Assembly (NCBI GenBank): GCA_038049695.1
Contig: CP142460.1
Span: forward strand, 35,250,001 to 35,314,000
Direction of reading: 5' to 3'
Length of the DNA stretch: 64,000 bases
From: Cinnamomum chago
Lineage: Eukaryota; Streptophyta; Magnoliopsida; Laurales; Lauraceae
A program made the translations under genes and the position numbers. Positions within the stretch are counted from its first letter, which is position 1. Each line of letters begins with the position of its first letter. Shown piece by piece: positions 34,511-46,214 of this stretch. The notes below the pieces were generated by a model. It worked only from the letters and a program-made list of their open reading frames with translations. It had not been told where the DNA came from and did no database searches.

Positions 34511-35439
34511 CCTGTAGAGAAAAGTCTCTGGATTAATTTCTGGCCCACATTTTCCACATCTTCGCATTCCATTTAGGTTGATGTTTAATCTTTGTGATGA
34601 TTTCAATTGACTACTGAACTTCTAGACTTCGAATCATCGAATCATCATCATTTTAGGTTAGGATAAATTGCATAAAAGTCCAAAAAAAAATATAAAATCA
34701 TAAAACACTTCCCTTCTCATCTTGCTCTTTAATAATTAGAGAAGAGAACAAAAAGATTAAAAGAAGTAGAAAAGTCCACAAAGAAGAAAAACAATAGACA
34801 CTAAGTAGATGATCATAATTCACACTTTAAGTTAGGTTACATAAATATTGCATAAAACACCAAAAAAATCACAAAAGCATAAAACTCTTCCCTTCTTATC
34901 TTACTCTTTAGTAATTAGAGAAGAGAACCAAAAAAAAAATTTAAAAGAACTATAAAAATAATAGATATTAGGTAGATAATCCTAGGTTATTCTATTCGTG
35001 CCTAAGCGAGTTAATCAATCCTAATAAAATACTTTAACTAAAACCCCTAATTAAAAACTTTAAGCAATCCCTAATCAACAAAACTATAATCAAAACCCTA
35101 ATTAATAAACCTTAATCACTCAAAGATCCAATTAAAATCTCAATTGATAAATTTAAACAACAAACCTTTAATTCAAGCCTTAATTTAGAAAGTCAAATTA
35201 ATAAAATCATAACCTGAACTTCAAACTCAAATCAAACTTTAATTCAAACCTTAACCAACACAATTATAATTGACAACCCCCACCTAAATTCAAACTTTAA
35301 GACGCTAGTCAAGATCTAATTAAAACAATAGACAATTCACACCTAAAGAATAAAGACATCCCTCAATCAAGGAACAAATTGGAATACCCGAATCCGACTT
35401 AGAAACGCTCTAGAATTGGATGAACTCGAAATCACCCAA

Positions 35440-35855
35440 CAGACAAAGACTTGGGCACCCCTACAGGTGCGCCCAAGTCACCCCAGAAACTTGGGCGCAC
35501 ACAGAAGTGCGCCAAACTCCCTGCTCCAATCCCGAAGCGCATTTCGATTGCGTTTCAATTCCCGAACACAAACCACTGCCACGTTTAAGGTTTATAGACT
35601 CAAGATCAACCCGAGATATAGATTTATTAACATAGAGCATCTGAAAACCCAAGTTTAAGTGAATGAATCCTGGAAAGCATTAAAACCCAAGCACCAGACA
35701 CTTGGGCGCAACCACAGGTGCGCCTAAGTCCATCTCCATTCCCTGATAAATAGAAACCCTAAGAACTCCGAAGATCAAGTCGATTCATCATCACCAGCCA
35801 AGCCACACGAGACCTGGCACTTAGGCGCAACCACAAGTGCGCCCAAGTCCTATGT
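35440..35855. repeat. Four further GGGCGC/GCGCCC hairpins
   Basis: Hairpins at 35450-35480, 35488-35522, 35699-35731 and 35818-35851 with loops of 6-10 bases, for example ACTTGGGCGCAACCACAGGT followed by GCGCCTAAGTCC. Here they are not in an obvious long tandem unit. Confidence 0.75.
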
Positions 35856-36489
35856 CGTCCTATTTCACCGATTTCGACATCTTTTCATCATTTGAAGTAA
35901 AACCTGAAATTATAGAACCTTCAACAACTAAAACAGAACCTTAATATATTGAAAAACACATTAATCAAAACCTTAATACATCCCTAAATCACTCTTACCA
36001 ACCTTCAACATAAATCAAAACAAACCAAATCAATTAAGACCATACTCAACCAAATTGTTTAGGCATAGCAATTATCAAAGTTAGGCTATTAGCACCCTAT
36101 GAATAAATCGGACTTCTCTCATTAGAAAGGTAAGAGCATTAGGCTTCGTCCCATCTCTTTTCCTGTTCCGCTAAGGGACCGGGAGAGCTGATGTGGGCGG
36201 TCTAGGACCTTAGGTTAGGGTTAATCCGATGATCAATAATAAAGCACTAATCACGTAAATCCAAGTAAAATCCCCTAGTTAGGCCCTTCTAGCCCAATAT
36301 AAAAAATCCCTAAAAACTACAAAACCTACAAAATAAACCCAAAAAGATTTTTCCCTTATTTCTTCTTCCACCTCAAGTGCTGGATATTTAATTGAACTTA
36401 ATGATAAAGGGGAATAAAGAACTGATTTCTAAAATTGAATAAATGAGAATAATAAGATGGGATGAGTGATTTCGCACAGTTTGCATAAT

Positions 36490-36605
36490 TTTATTTCGGC
36501 CCATCGGCCACCTCTAAATCAATCACGGCCCATCGGCCCCCTTTAAAACAGACACCGACCCATCGTCCACCTCCAATCAATTATAGCTCATCGGCTTTTC
36601 GCTAT
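36490..36605 (+). repeat. Short tandem repeat CGGCCCATCGGCCACCT
   Basis: Four imperfect units of about 36 bases built on 'cggcccatcggccacctctaaatcaatca', decaying along the array. Confidence 0.8.
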
Positions 36606-37139
36606 TTTTTTCAATCGTGTATCGTACACGAAAAACACAGAAATCAGAAGTCAAAGTCTCATTTGCATCATCATTTTGATTTGAAAAGTCAGCCTTTAAA
36701 CTCTATTTTGCCAAGGGATTGGAAGGGAGTACCCGAGAACGGGGCCGATCCTCTTCTAAAATATTTGGTAACTCCCCCCTTTTTATTTTCTTTATTTTAA
36801 TTATTTTATTTTACTTCGATACACTATGATTTTGCCATGTGAGGATTAACCTTATTTGGACTTTGACTCATAACCCTGAATTAACCCTATATTAAAGAGA
36901 TCCAAATTAATGTGATAGGAAAACCGTCGTGTGTTACCGGCAGCACATTAGACGAGAGGAAGAACCCACCCATTTATTCTCTCCCCACATTTCTTCGGCT
37001 TTCGTCGAAGAACGGTGTTACAGCCGTTACCGTAGCTGGCGATCGTGATCCGTCGATTTTGAGGGTAGTCGAAATCCTCATTTTCGATGTAAAATTTAAA
37101 TAGCGGACATAGATGAATGGCGATTTCCTTCCTCGGGGG

Positions 37140-37405
37140 GATCAAAATTCACATCCGACAATCCCCGCAAGGTCTCCTCTCTCCTTCTATCCTACATGGC
37201 CTAAATGCGGCTCTTAAGCCCGTTTACTCGGTTTTTCATTCGATATTGGACCTCCCCTTGGTCTTTATCCTCTAAATAATTGAGGTTCAGGCCAAGCCAA
37301 AGAATTAAAGCATCAAGCGTTCTCATCTGAAGGACGATGGCGGAGTCCATACATGACTTGCGACCGTCGATCTGAACGAGTTCTCGCAATCTCCTGAGAA
37401 GTCAG
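37140..37405 (+). mobile_element. Tat-like LTR fragment, left part (interrupted by LTR E)
   Basis: 37170-37400 aligns with 62090-62318 of the family F LTR: CTCTCCTTCTATCC.ACATGG, TAGGACCT-like, 'tctcatctgaaggacgatggcggag', 'catgac.cgcgacc.tcgatctgaacgag'. It stops at the GTCAG duplication of LTR E and resumes at 52067, so both pieces belong to one older element. Confidence 0.8.
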
Positions 37406-38579
37406 TGTTAGGGATTTTGTGTTGTTGCAATTTGATGGATGCATTATCATATTAGCATCATTTGAATTTACACACTTGCATTGATTTAGAAAATCTTGAA
37501 ATCTTGATTTTCACATGCATTGCTTTTAAGTCTTTTAGAATTCATGTTTTATGCATGTTGTGTTTTTAATATTGGATGCAATTGTATTTGAAAAGAGTTT
37601 TATCAAATCAAGCAAGCCATTGGATTTTAAGTTTTGAATCATTTTAGGCTTTTTGTGTTTCATGTTTTTAAACCACTTAGTTTCATTTAAATCATGTTTC
37701 CAAGCTTGATTTAGTGGCCCAAAAATCCCCACAAAGAAATACCTTTAAATATGCATTTTTGGGGAAATTTTGGTCCTAGGGGGTCGACCTGCAGTGTGGC
37801 CCCCAGGGGACCCGGTCGACCGGCCACACTGCAGGTCGACCGGGGCAAAGTGCCGTTGGCTCTTCCAACGGTCATTTTTCTGACCGTTTGAAGGCCAGGT
37901 CGACCGGGCACTCGCAGAAACCCACTTTTTGGGTATAAATTGTAGTTCAATCCTTTTCAAAAGTTGGAGATTTTGAAGACACTTTTGAGGTGCTTTAAGA
38001 CAAAGAAAAGGGGATGAACTAAGAGAGACCAAAGAGTCATTTGGAGAGCTAAAGCTTGGATTAATGAAGTTAAATCTCAAAGTAAGCTCTACCTCTCTTA
38101 ATCATAGTTTATATGCTTTGTTTAAGTTATTGGAAAATGATTTTGAGCATGATAATTATGATGTGTTGAATCCATTCTTCTCTTATTCTTTGATCTAATT
38201 AAGATTGGATTCTTCACTTTGTTTTCATTCCAAGTTGTTTTTAAATCTTCCTTAATCATGCTTAGCCTAAATCTTTGATTTCTTTTATATAGCATGATTC
38301 ATTTTCTTGGTTGAAACATTACTTGTTGTTTTCATTCATTTAAACCTTAGTCAAATTTATTTGTTTTTGAAAACAACATTGCACATGCATCACGTGTTCT
38401 AAGTTAGTCATTTTCATACAACTTGTGAAGCTCTTGTCTTTCATGTCATTAACAAGTTGTTTTTCATACATGTGATTTGCATCAAACTTCAATCAAATCT
38501 TTTATGTGCCTTAAACTTTGAAATGCTTTAAGCATATATTTGATTGAGCCTTCTTTTTAAACTTGATTGAAGTTATCAC
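37406..38579 (+). mobile_element. Solo LTR E, left part
   Basis: Begins TGTTAGGGATTTTG after target duplication GTCAG (37401-37405). The right part is 51511-52061, ending CTTTCA and followed by GTCAG (52062-52066). Combined length is about 1.7 kb with no internal region, so it is a solo LTR left by LTR-LTR recombination. A minus-strand relative is at 59072-60225. The 3' end (CACCCTATTCACCCCCCC, then CTCTAGGG) resembles some copia LTRs of SIRE type; that lineage call is tentative. Confidence 0.85.
37782..37841. repeat. Hairpin with 20-base perfect arms and a central CCGGTCGACCGG
   Basis: Left arm 37782-37801 and right arm 37822-37841 are exact reverse complements. The loop and edge hold CCGGTCGACCGG (37812-37823). 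Another AGGTCGACCGGG lies near 37892. The cluster sits in LTR E; the E copy at 59072-60225 has a matching but mutated version at 59770-59925. Confidence 0.9.
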
Positions 38580-40246
38580 TATCGCGACCCCGGACCGGGC
38601 CCCCACGAAGGAACCACTCCGGAGTCGGGACATTATGACGATCCACGTCACATCTGTTTAAATGATAACATACGTTTATTTAATTTCCCACAGGTGTCCG
38701 CGGTGAGGATATCATAACCATCAATGAACATTTCTTTTAAGTGCGAAAGCATGTAGCAAATCAAATAGTCAGACTATCTCTAGTCATGAAGACAATAACA
38801 TCAAGTATCATTACTATATCAGAATGAGCAATGTTCTATAGCATGTTTACCCAAAGTAAGTTAAGGTTTAAACAAGTAACATTTAATTACATTTCCCAAA
38901 ATTAGAGGCCAACCAAGGCCAATATAAACAAAACAATAACCCAATGAATGGTTAAATAGTTTTCCCCAAAATGAAACGCCTCTCTTAGCAACCCGATGTC
39001 TACATGACATCGTCGGCACGCCACTCGACGAGAGGTTGCGGCTCACCTACCGCCTCCTCCGGCTCCTCCTCAAGGAAACTGGCAACGGGACCTGAGTACC
39101 AAAGCAAATGGGTCAGACACGACGGTCTGGCAAGAAAGTAAAAAGATACAACAACATATAATAGAGGAAATATCTTGAAAAGCATAGAAATCTGTTTAAA
39201 CAAGAACTCTCATAAAGTAAATAAATCATTTGCTAGAAAACAGGTAAACAAGATAAAACATAAAAAGGTAACCAAGGGATCGGGAACTAACAAGATGGCA
39301 ATCACATGAAGCTAAGTCCTCTGTCACTAAAGTGACAATAGTATAACGGGACGTTGATCTCAGTCACAAAAGGTGAGGAGATTCAACGCAAATCATATAT
39401 ACAATATAAATATACGGGACGGGACTACGGTAGCGAACCGGGTATCGGGACGGGACCACGGTAATGGACCGGGTATCGGGATCCGAACTGCAGCTGGCGG
39501 GACGGGAGAGGGATCTCCAAGTCGGTGGATCAAACCGACAAGGTTATCCAAGCTTAGGGATGCCGACTCATAGGTCAAATAACAAATCGAGACATATGCA
39601 AGTAAATCAAGTACAATAAATAACGAGCAAAACGGGGGTGCTCAAGGGCACACTGTCATTTCATGTCGGGCAATACATTTTGGGACAATTAACTGTTACT
39701 AGTGTAACTATGATGCTTTCGGGAAAACAAATCATATAGTATAATCTTGGAATGAAGTGAACCACTGAATTATAACAATCTCAAGTAAAAATACTGGTTT
39801 CAAGATCTATTTAAGTGAATATGGGTCCCGTATGTCGATTATAATAAAGACTTGGTACTCTTCAAATTTGAAGACATTCCGGGCTCCTTATGCACCTTGA
39901 AGTTTCAAAACTTCGAATGAAATCTTGGTGATATGGTTTCTTCCTCAAATGGCCTCATACAGTGCTTAATAAATCTCCTTGACATAGAGGGGTTCCTAGA
40001 GAACAGACCCAACCATTGAAACAGTTGAACATTGTCCCAAACATAGCTGATGCCAGACGAACCGCATCGCTCAAGCGGACTGGAGGGTTCGCTCGAGCGA
40101 GTCGCTCGCTGGAATGGTGGTCTGGGTGGGTTCGCTCGAGCGAAGTGGAGGTCGCTCGAACGAACTCATTGGGTCGAGCGAATATTTAAATGCGTTCGAA
40201 CAAACAACTCTCTGGAATGAGTTATGGGATGTCCGCTCGAGCGACC
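38580..40246 (-). mobile_element. Tekay solo LTR D, left part
   Basis: Begins TATCGCGACCCC (second base changed from G) after target duplication ATCAC (38575-38579). The right part is 50084-51505, ending GGGGTCTTACA and followed by ATCAC (51506-51510). The joined LTR is about 3.08 kb, in line with copies B and C, with no internal region, so it is a solo LTR. It was inserted into LTR E and later split by copia-2. Confidence 0.93.
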
Positions 40247-42267
40247 TGAAAGTTTATGCATATCAGATCTGAAAGGAGACTAATCATGGCTGATATGAGT
40301 TTTCAGAGTTTTTAAAACTAGAAATCAGATCTGATTCCAGCCATGTAACCATGCATAAAAGTCCATGAAATCATGATCAACATGTGTCTAAATCAAGGAT
40401 AAGATAGAAGACTATTACCTTGATGATTTGTATGCTTTAAATCTCTGAAAGAAGAAGCTTCAAAGATCTGAAATCAGCTAGCAGAAGACAGCACAGGTGC
40501 AGAAATCTTTGTGCAGGAATTTCCTGCAACAATGCTCCTTTTAGTCTTCTCCTCTATTCCCCTTTCTACAATCTGATTGGCTATTGCTGGTGGGAACAAA
40601 CTAGGCTTCCTCCTAACTGTTTTCCCTTGATTTTATGTGAGAAAACCAGACCTGATATGGTCTTTCTCTAGGAGTAAAAACGTGGACCAGCAGGGACACT
40701 TTTCTTGTGCAAGATGACAATGGACGTCCAAGGATGGTGCTGGCTGTTTTCTTTCTCACTCACGCCCAAAGGGTTTCTCTCCTACTTAATGCTCAAATCC
40801 CCTCTTTCACGCCCAAGGGAAACCCCTTTATATAATGGCTGAAAACTTGGAGAGAAAGACTCTTGATATAACTAGGAAACCAAGAGAGAAACTAGGAACT
40901 TTCCAAAAAAGGAAACCAACTTCATCATGGACGTCCAGCCCTCTTTCCTTACTAGTTTAGTTTCTAAATAAAATTAGAAGCCTACTAAACTTAAGGAGAA
41001 CTTGCACAAAAAAAGAAATCCTTCCAAGTGATAGGACCTACACAACCTTGGGACCCACATACTAGGGACCACATTGGTTAGCCCACACATACTATGGTCT
41101 ATGTACCAAATAATTTTTCTAGAGTTGTAACCCATGTATGCCATAATAGGCCTATTTGAATTTACACTCAAAATTATTTCTCCACACATTTAAACAATTT
41201 AGGAAACCTTGCCAATCTAGGAAAGTGGCTAGAGAAGGGACCAAAAGACATATTTGCCCTTGGCTCCCAAAATGACCAAAATGTCCATGCTAACCCCATA
41301 GCAACATTAAGATCATTTTAACCCTAACTCATTCCACTAGAGAGTTATGGTTGCACTCCAGGGACAAATATTAAATTGCAAATAAGCTCATCATAAAAAG
41401 ACGATTGTCTTTGACCTACCAAGTAAAATGACCATAATGCCCCTCTACGTAACATCCATAATCAAGTAGGTTAACCGATGTACTATCTACCTTCTTGATT
41501 ACATCTCAACCTTAGAACTTCATACCCTTGACTTAATCATCATCCGGATATCATTCTCTTGATCCAGGGAGCGACCCACAAGTTCAATATCCATATGGAA
41601 CATCCATATACTAAGATCTTAGATTCTGATGATTAATCGGATAATTCTAAGGGGACGATCATTCCATCATGTGATGGCATAGATTCCATGTTGCATTTGC
41701 ACGTCCCAACTAATCAAGCCCAAGCACCCAAAACACAGAGCTGTTGACCCATGAACAGGATCTCACCCATAGTGAATTAAAGCACAAGAACTTGACTTCG
41801 TCAGTTCATCCACAAATGCTCAAGATTAAGAGCACTGGTCACTCAGTAGCAAGAGGTGATTTGATCTCTCTCTGTGATAGTACTATTTTAGAGATCACAC
41901 CTACAAGTGGTCCTGTTCAATGCATGACACATGCACTAATGAGATAAATCCGGAAAGACCTCCTTGACTAAGGTAAGTCACCCTGAATACAGGAGAGTAT
42001 CTCATTATAACTTATACCAGGATGAAGTGCCCAACTCCATCTCTCGGTTATGAACAAGTTTATTGTTTCAAGTGTCCATGACTCAGACCTAACTGTGTAT
42101 AGCCACTACACACCTAAGTCATTACTAGAAAACAATGGGCCTTACACAACCATACATATACACAAGTATAAAGAGAAAGAAGTCATTCCATTAAATAACC
42201 AATAAATATCCAGTTACAAAGATGAGAGTGCAGTCAGTGGGCTTTAGGGCATACACCTATCCCAACA
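40247..42267 (-). repeat. Copia-2 3' LTR
   Basis: 2021 bases; on the plus strand TGAAAGTTTATG to CCCAACA, so minus-strand ends are TGTTGGG and CTTTCA. Small open frames here (40974-41189, 41744-41947) recur identically in the other LTR and are not genes. Confidence 0.95.
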
Positions 42268-42277
42268 ATCTCCCACT
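42268..42277 (-). other. Copia-2 polypurine tract
   Basis: AGTGGGAGAT on the minus strand directly next to the 3' LTR, a few bases from the end of the coding frame at 42282. Confidence 0.85.
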
Positions 42278-42281
42278 TGCA

Positions 42282-45200
42282 CTAAAGATCACTACGACCT
42301 AACCTAACTCCCATAGACTCAACATGTGAAGTAAAGACTTTCTCAGTAAGAGTCTTAGTAAATGGGTCAGCTAAGTTATTTGCTGAGGCAATCTGCTCTA
42401 CCACTATTTCTCCATCCTGAACGAATTCCCGGATTAAGTGGTACTTTCTCTGAATGTGCTTGCCTTTCTTGTGATTCCTGGGCTCTTTGCAGTTAGCTAC
42501 TGCACCAGTATTGTCGCAGTACATGACAATCGGTTTTTGCACAGCAGGAACTACTCCCAATTCCAAAAGGAATTTTCTGAGCCATACTGCTTCCTTTGCA
42601 GCTTCCGATGCCGCCACATACTCTGCTTCCATGGTAGAATCAGCGGTACAATCTTGCTTGACACTTCTCCATGATATAGCCCCTCCTGATAGAGTAAACA
42701 CGTATCCCGAGGTAGACTTTCTGCCATCTACATCCGACTGGAAATCAGAATCTGTATACGCCAGTGGCGTTAGATCATCTGCTCGGTAGGTTAGCATATA
42801 ATCTTTCGTTCTCCGAAGATACTTGAATATATGCTTAACAGCTGTCCAGTGCATTGGTCCAGGGTTTGATTGATATCTACTAACCATGCCAACGGCAAAG
42901 CAGATATCTGGTCTAGTACACAACATTGCATACATGAGGCTTCCAACAGCTGAAGCATATGGTACTCTCCTCATGCTTTCTATCTCCTCGGGTGTCTTCG
43001 GACATTGATTCCGAGATAGTGGTACTCCATGTCTAGAAGGTAGCAAGCCCTTCTTGGAGTCATGCATGTTATACTTGACCAATATCTTCTCAATATACGA
43101 AGATTGGGATAAGGCTAACATCTTGTTCTTGCGATCTCGCATAAGCTTGATCCCTAAGACATAGCTTGCCTCACCCAAATCCTTCATTTGAAATTGAGAT
43201 GATAACCAAACCTTTGTAGACGACATCATGCCAACATCATTTCCAATGAGTAATATGTCATCCACATACAGGACTAAAAATGCAACTGCGTTTCCACTCC
43301 CTTTCTTATACACACATGGTTCATCAATGTTTTGATCAAAGCCAAAGGATTTGACTGCCTGATTAAACTTGATGTTCCATGCCCTAGATGCTTGCTTAAG
43401 TCCATAAATGGACTTCTTAAGCTTACAGACCATGTTCTCTTGGCCACTAGCAATGAATCCCTCTGGTTGCATCATATAGATGCATTCGTCAAGACTTCCA
43501 TTAAGAAAAGCTGTCTTGACATCCATCTGCCATATCTCGTAGTCATAATGACATGCGATGGCTAAGAGAATCCTAATGGATTTAAGCATAGCCACTGGTG
43601 AAAAGGTTTCCTCATAATCGATACCCTCTTTCTGAGTATATCCTTTCGCCACCAGTCTTGCTTTGAAGGTTTCAACCTTCCCATCCACTCCTCTCTTTCT
43701 CTTGTAGATCCACTTGCACCCTATGGGTTTGATCCCTTCAGGTGCATCCACAAGTTCCCAGACTTGATTGGAATACAGAGAATCCAATTCAGATTTCATC
43801 GCTTGCTGCCACATGTCAGCATCTATATCCGTTACTGCTTCATCGTAACTAGTAGGATCCTCAACCAAATCCTCGGAGTCTGTCATAAAAGACACTCCTA
43901 GGTATCTATCTGGCGGTCTAGAAATTCTCCCACTACGACGAGGCTCCGGAGTGTTAAAAGGAATGTCTTGATTTTCTACAGTCTCAGGTTCTGGCACAGA
44001 TGTTGCAGGAGTTTCTGAAAGAATCTCCTCAATGGTTTCCTTACAACCAAGCTCTTGGCGCATCATGCAATCATCCTCCAAGTATCTAGCATGAGTGCTG
44101 ATAAGCACCTTTTGCTCCTTTGGATGATAAAAGATGCCTCCTCTCGTTCCCTTAGGATACCCAATGAAGTAGCACATTTCCGATCTGGGTTCTAGCTTGG
44201 TAGCTTTATCATTCAGTACATAGGCTGGACAACCCCAAATGTGAATATGTCTTAAACTGGGTTTTCGACCTGTCCACATTTCTTGAGGTGTCCTAGGTAC
44301 TGATCTAGAAGGTACCAGATTCAAAATGTATGCTGCTGCTTCTAGGGCATATCCCCAAAATGATATGGGTAGGGTTGCATGACTCATCATGGACCTTACC
44401 ATATCTAGAAGGGTACGGTTTCTTCTCTCTGCTACACCATTTTGCTGGGGTGTACCCGGTGCAGACAACTGAGACACAATCCCATGTTGTGTGAGGTACT
44501 CCTTGAACTCACCCAGGAGGTACTCGCCACCTCGATCAGATCGAAGAGCTTTGATATGTTTTCCTAGTTGTAGCTCCGCCTCAGCCTTGAATTGTTTGAA
44601 CTTATCAAACGCTTCAGACTTGCGTCGCATTAGGTACACATATCCATACCTAGAGTAATCATCGGTGAAGGTGATGAAATACTCATAACCTCCTCTAGCT
44701 AGTTTGTTCATAGGACCACACACATCAGTGTGAACCAATTCTAACAACTCCTTTGACCTCAGTCCCTTTGCAGAGAATGACCTTTTGGTCATCTTTCCCA
44801 TGAGACAAGATTCACACTGAGGTAAAGGTTCGAGATCTAATGAGCTCAAAGGCCCATCCTCTACCAACCTCTGAATCCGTTTTAGGTTAATGTGACCCAA
44901 ACGTAAGTGCCAAAGATAAGTGTCATTGGTCGAAGATACCTTCCTCTTATGGGAAGCTGAGCTTTCTAGTTGTACATTGTGCAGTGAGGGAGCAATAGGA
45001 TATATATAAAATAAGTTATCATGCATTCTACCGGAACATATAATATTTCCATCTCTACCGATATCAACACCAGAATGGAAAGAAACTGAATAATTAAATT
45101 CAATGAGTCTGGAAACTGAAATTAAATTCTTCCTTATGTCCGGAACATAGATAACATTGTTTAAAACTAATATCCTATTTTGCGGAAAATGTAAGGTAAC

Positions 45201-46214
45201 TGCTCCCACTGCAACAGCCCATATCTTTGCTCCATTTCCAACTCTAAGGTCAAATTCTCCTTTCTCAAGCCTTTTCATTATCTGAAACCCCTGCAATGAA
45301 TTGCATATGTGATTAGTGGCTCCAGAGTCTACTATCCATGAATCAGTAGAATCAACCACATGACAGGTTTCAATGTAATAGGAAAGAGATATACCTTTCT
45401 TATCTGAGCCTAGGAGCTTGGGACAATCTTTCTTCCAGTGACCTTTGAGGCCGCACTTGAAGCATTCCCCTTTGGGCTTTTCTCCTGTGCCTTTATCCTT
45501 CTTACCAGCATTGCCTTTTTTCGGCCCTTTTCCCTTACCTTGCTTCTTCTTGAACTTTTTCCCTTTCGGGTTCAGTTTAGAGGAAGACTGGGAAAAATGA
45601 GCTTGGCCTTTAGGCTTCACGATGGCCTCTGCCGCCTGGAGTTCTTTCATTAACTCAGAGAGAGTCATGTCCAACTTGCTCATGTTGAAGTTGAGCTTGA
45701 ACTGGTTGAAAGACTCCGGTAGAGTTTCGAGAATCATATCAGTCTGACTCCCTGCATCAATCTCAGCCCCTAGGATCTCAGCTTCATTGAAACAATCCAT
45801 CATCTTGAGCATATGCTCTCTGACAGGTGTTCCCTCAGCCATCCTAGTATTCATGATTGTCCTTAAAGCAGCTTGCCTAGCTGGCCTGCTTTTGTCTGCG
45901 AACATCTCAGACAAGGACAACATGATGTCTACAGCTGTGTCCATTTGCTCATGCTGCGTTTGCAACACGTTGGACATGGAAGCAAGCATATAGCATTTGG
46001 CCATGCTATTAGCCTTTTTCCATTTCTTTTCAGCCTCTAGCTGGTCATCTGTAGAATAATCATCAACGGTAGGACAGGGTTCCGACAGAACATACTTGTA
46101 CTCCTCAGCGGTGAGTACTATGTTCAGGTTTCTTTTCCAGTCTACGTAATTAGGGCCAGTCAATTTGTTCTCACGCAGAATACTCATCAATGGGCTAAAA
46201 GAGTCCTTCCCCAT
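42282..46214 (-). CDS. Copia-2 gag-pol polyprotein, uninterrupted
   Basis: The open frame runs to 46304, but ATG 46214 (MGKDSFSPL) is chosen: the 30 residues before it are hydrophobic leader translation and the other copies align from here. That gives 1310 residues. Counting from the 46304 ATG: gag to about 280; CCHC knuckle 281-294 (CFKCGLKGHWKKDC); aspartic protease VDSGATNHIC near 325; integrase zinc finger HLRLGH near 466 and CESC near 497; integrase catalytic Asp in TDVCG near 527, Asp in SDRGGEY near 590, Glu in VAERRN near 626; RT with YVDD near 1014; RNase H with TDSDF near 1185, EAEY near 1227, YCDN near 1264 and a final Asp near 1313. All catalytic residues I checked are present. 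The product cuts itself and copies and inserts the element's DNA. Lineage within copia (perhaps Bianca- or TAR-like) is uncertain. Confidence 0.96.
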   Translation of the reverse strand: MGKDSFSPLMSILRENKLTGPNYVDWKRNLNIVLTAEEYKYVLSEPCPTVDDYSTDDQLEAEKKWKKANSMAKCYMLASMSNVLQTQHEQMDTAVDIMLSLSEMFADKSRPARQAALRTIMNTRMAEGTPVREHMLKMMDCFNEAEILGAEIDAGSQTDMILETLPESFNQFKLNFNMSKLDMTLSELMKELQAAEAIVKPKGQAHFSQSSSKLNPKGKKFKKKQGKGKGPKKGNAGKKDKGTGEKPKGECFKCGLKGHWKKDCPKLLGSDKKGISLSYYIETCHVVDSTDSWIVDSGATNHICNSLQGFQIMKRLEKGEFDLRVGNGAKIWAVAVGAVTLHFPQNRILVLNNVIYVPDIRKNLISVSRLIEFNYSVSFHSGVDIGRDGNIICSGRMHDNLFYIYPIAPSLHNVQLESSASHKRKVSSTNDTYLWHLRLGHINLKRIQRLVEDGPLSSLDLEPLPQCESCLMGKMTKRSFSAKGLRSKELLELVHTDVCGPMNKLARGGYEYFITFTDDYSRYGYVYLMRRKSEAFDKFKQFKAEAELQLGKHIKALRSDRGGEYLLGEFKEYLTQHGIVSQLSAPGTPQQNGVAERRNRTLLDMVRSMMSHATLPISFWGYALEAAAYILNLVPSRSVPRTPQEMWTGRKPSLRHIHIWGCPAYVLNDKATKLEPRSEMCYFIGYPKGTRGGIFYHPKEQKVLISTHARYLEDDCMMRQELGCKETIEEILSETPATSVPEPETVENQDIPFNTPEPRRSGRISRPPDRYLGVSFMTDSEDLVEDPTSYDEAVTDIDADMWQQAMKSELDSLYSNQVWELVDAPEGIKPIGCKWIYKRKRGVDGKVETFKARLVAKGYTQKEGIDYEETFSPVAMLKSIRILLAIACHYDYEIWQMDVKTAFLNGSLDECIYMMQPEGFIASGQENMVCKLKKSIYGLKQASRAWNIKFNQAVKSFGFDQNIDEPCVYKKGSGNAVAFLVLYVDDILLIGNDVGMMSSTKVWLSSQFQMKDLGEASYVLGIKLMRDRKNKMLALSQSSYIEKILVKYNMHDSKKGLLPSRHGVPLSRNQCPKTPEEIESMRRVPYASAVGSLMYAMLCTRPDICFAVGMVSRYQSNPGPMHWTAVKHIFKYLRRTKDYMLTYRADDLTPLAYTDSDFQSDVDGRKSTSGYVFTLSGGAISWRSVKQDCTADSTMEAEYVAASEAAKEAVWLRKFLLELGVVPAVQKPIVMYCDNTGAVANCKEPRNHKKGKHIQRKYHLIREFVQDGEIVVEQIASANNLADPFTKTLTEKVFTSHVESMGVRLGRSDL

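Larger units (their letters stand above)
32710..37139. other. Long non-coding tract of an older degraded element
   Basis: No coding region I can support in 4.4 kb. It opens with TTCCGAGAGCTTTCCGACGA and AGAACGTCCAAATCGGACAA, phrases that I associate with plant LTR U3 regions. A TATA-like box follows at 33172, then hairpin-bearing tandem repeats (33690-34510), an AT-rich section with repeated 'aaccttaat' words (35020-35350), more hairpins, a small 36-base repeat (36490-36600) and GC-richer sequence to 37139. It looks like LTR plus untranslated leader of a retroelement whose ends I could not place. Confidence 0.45.

Noticed and set aside
40974-41947. Small open frames 40974-41189 and 41744-41947, repeated at 48790, 49560 and 58543
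   Set aside because: They are inside copia LTRs, and their copies are LTR repeats, not a gene family.
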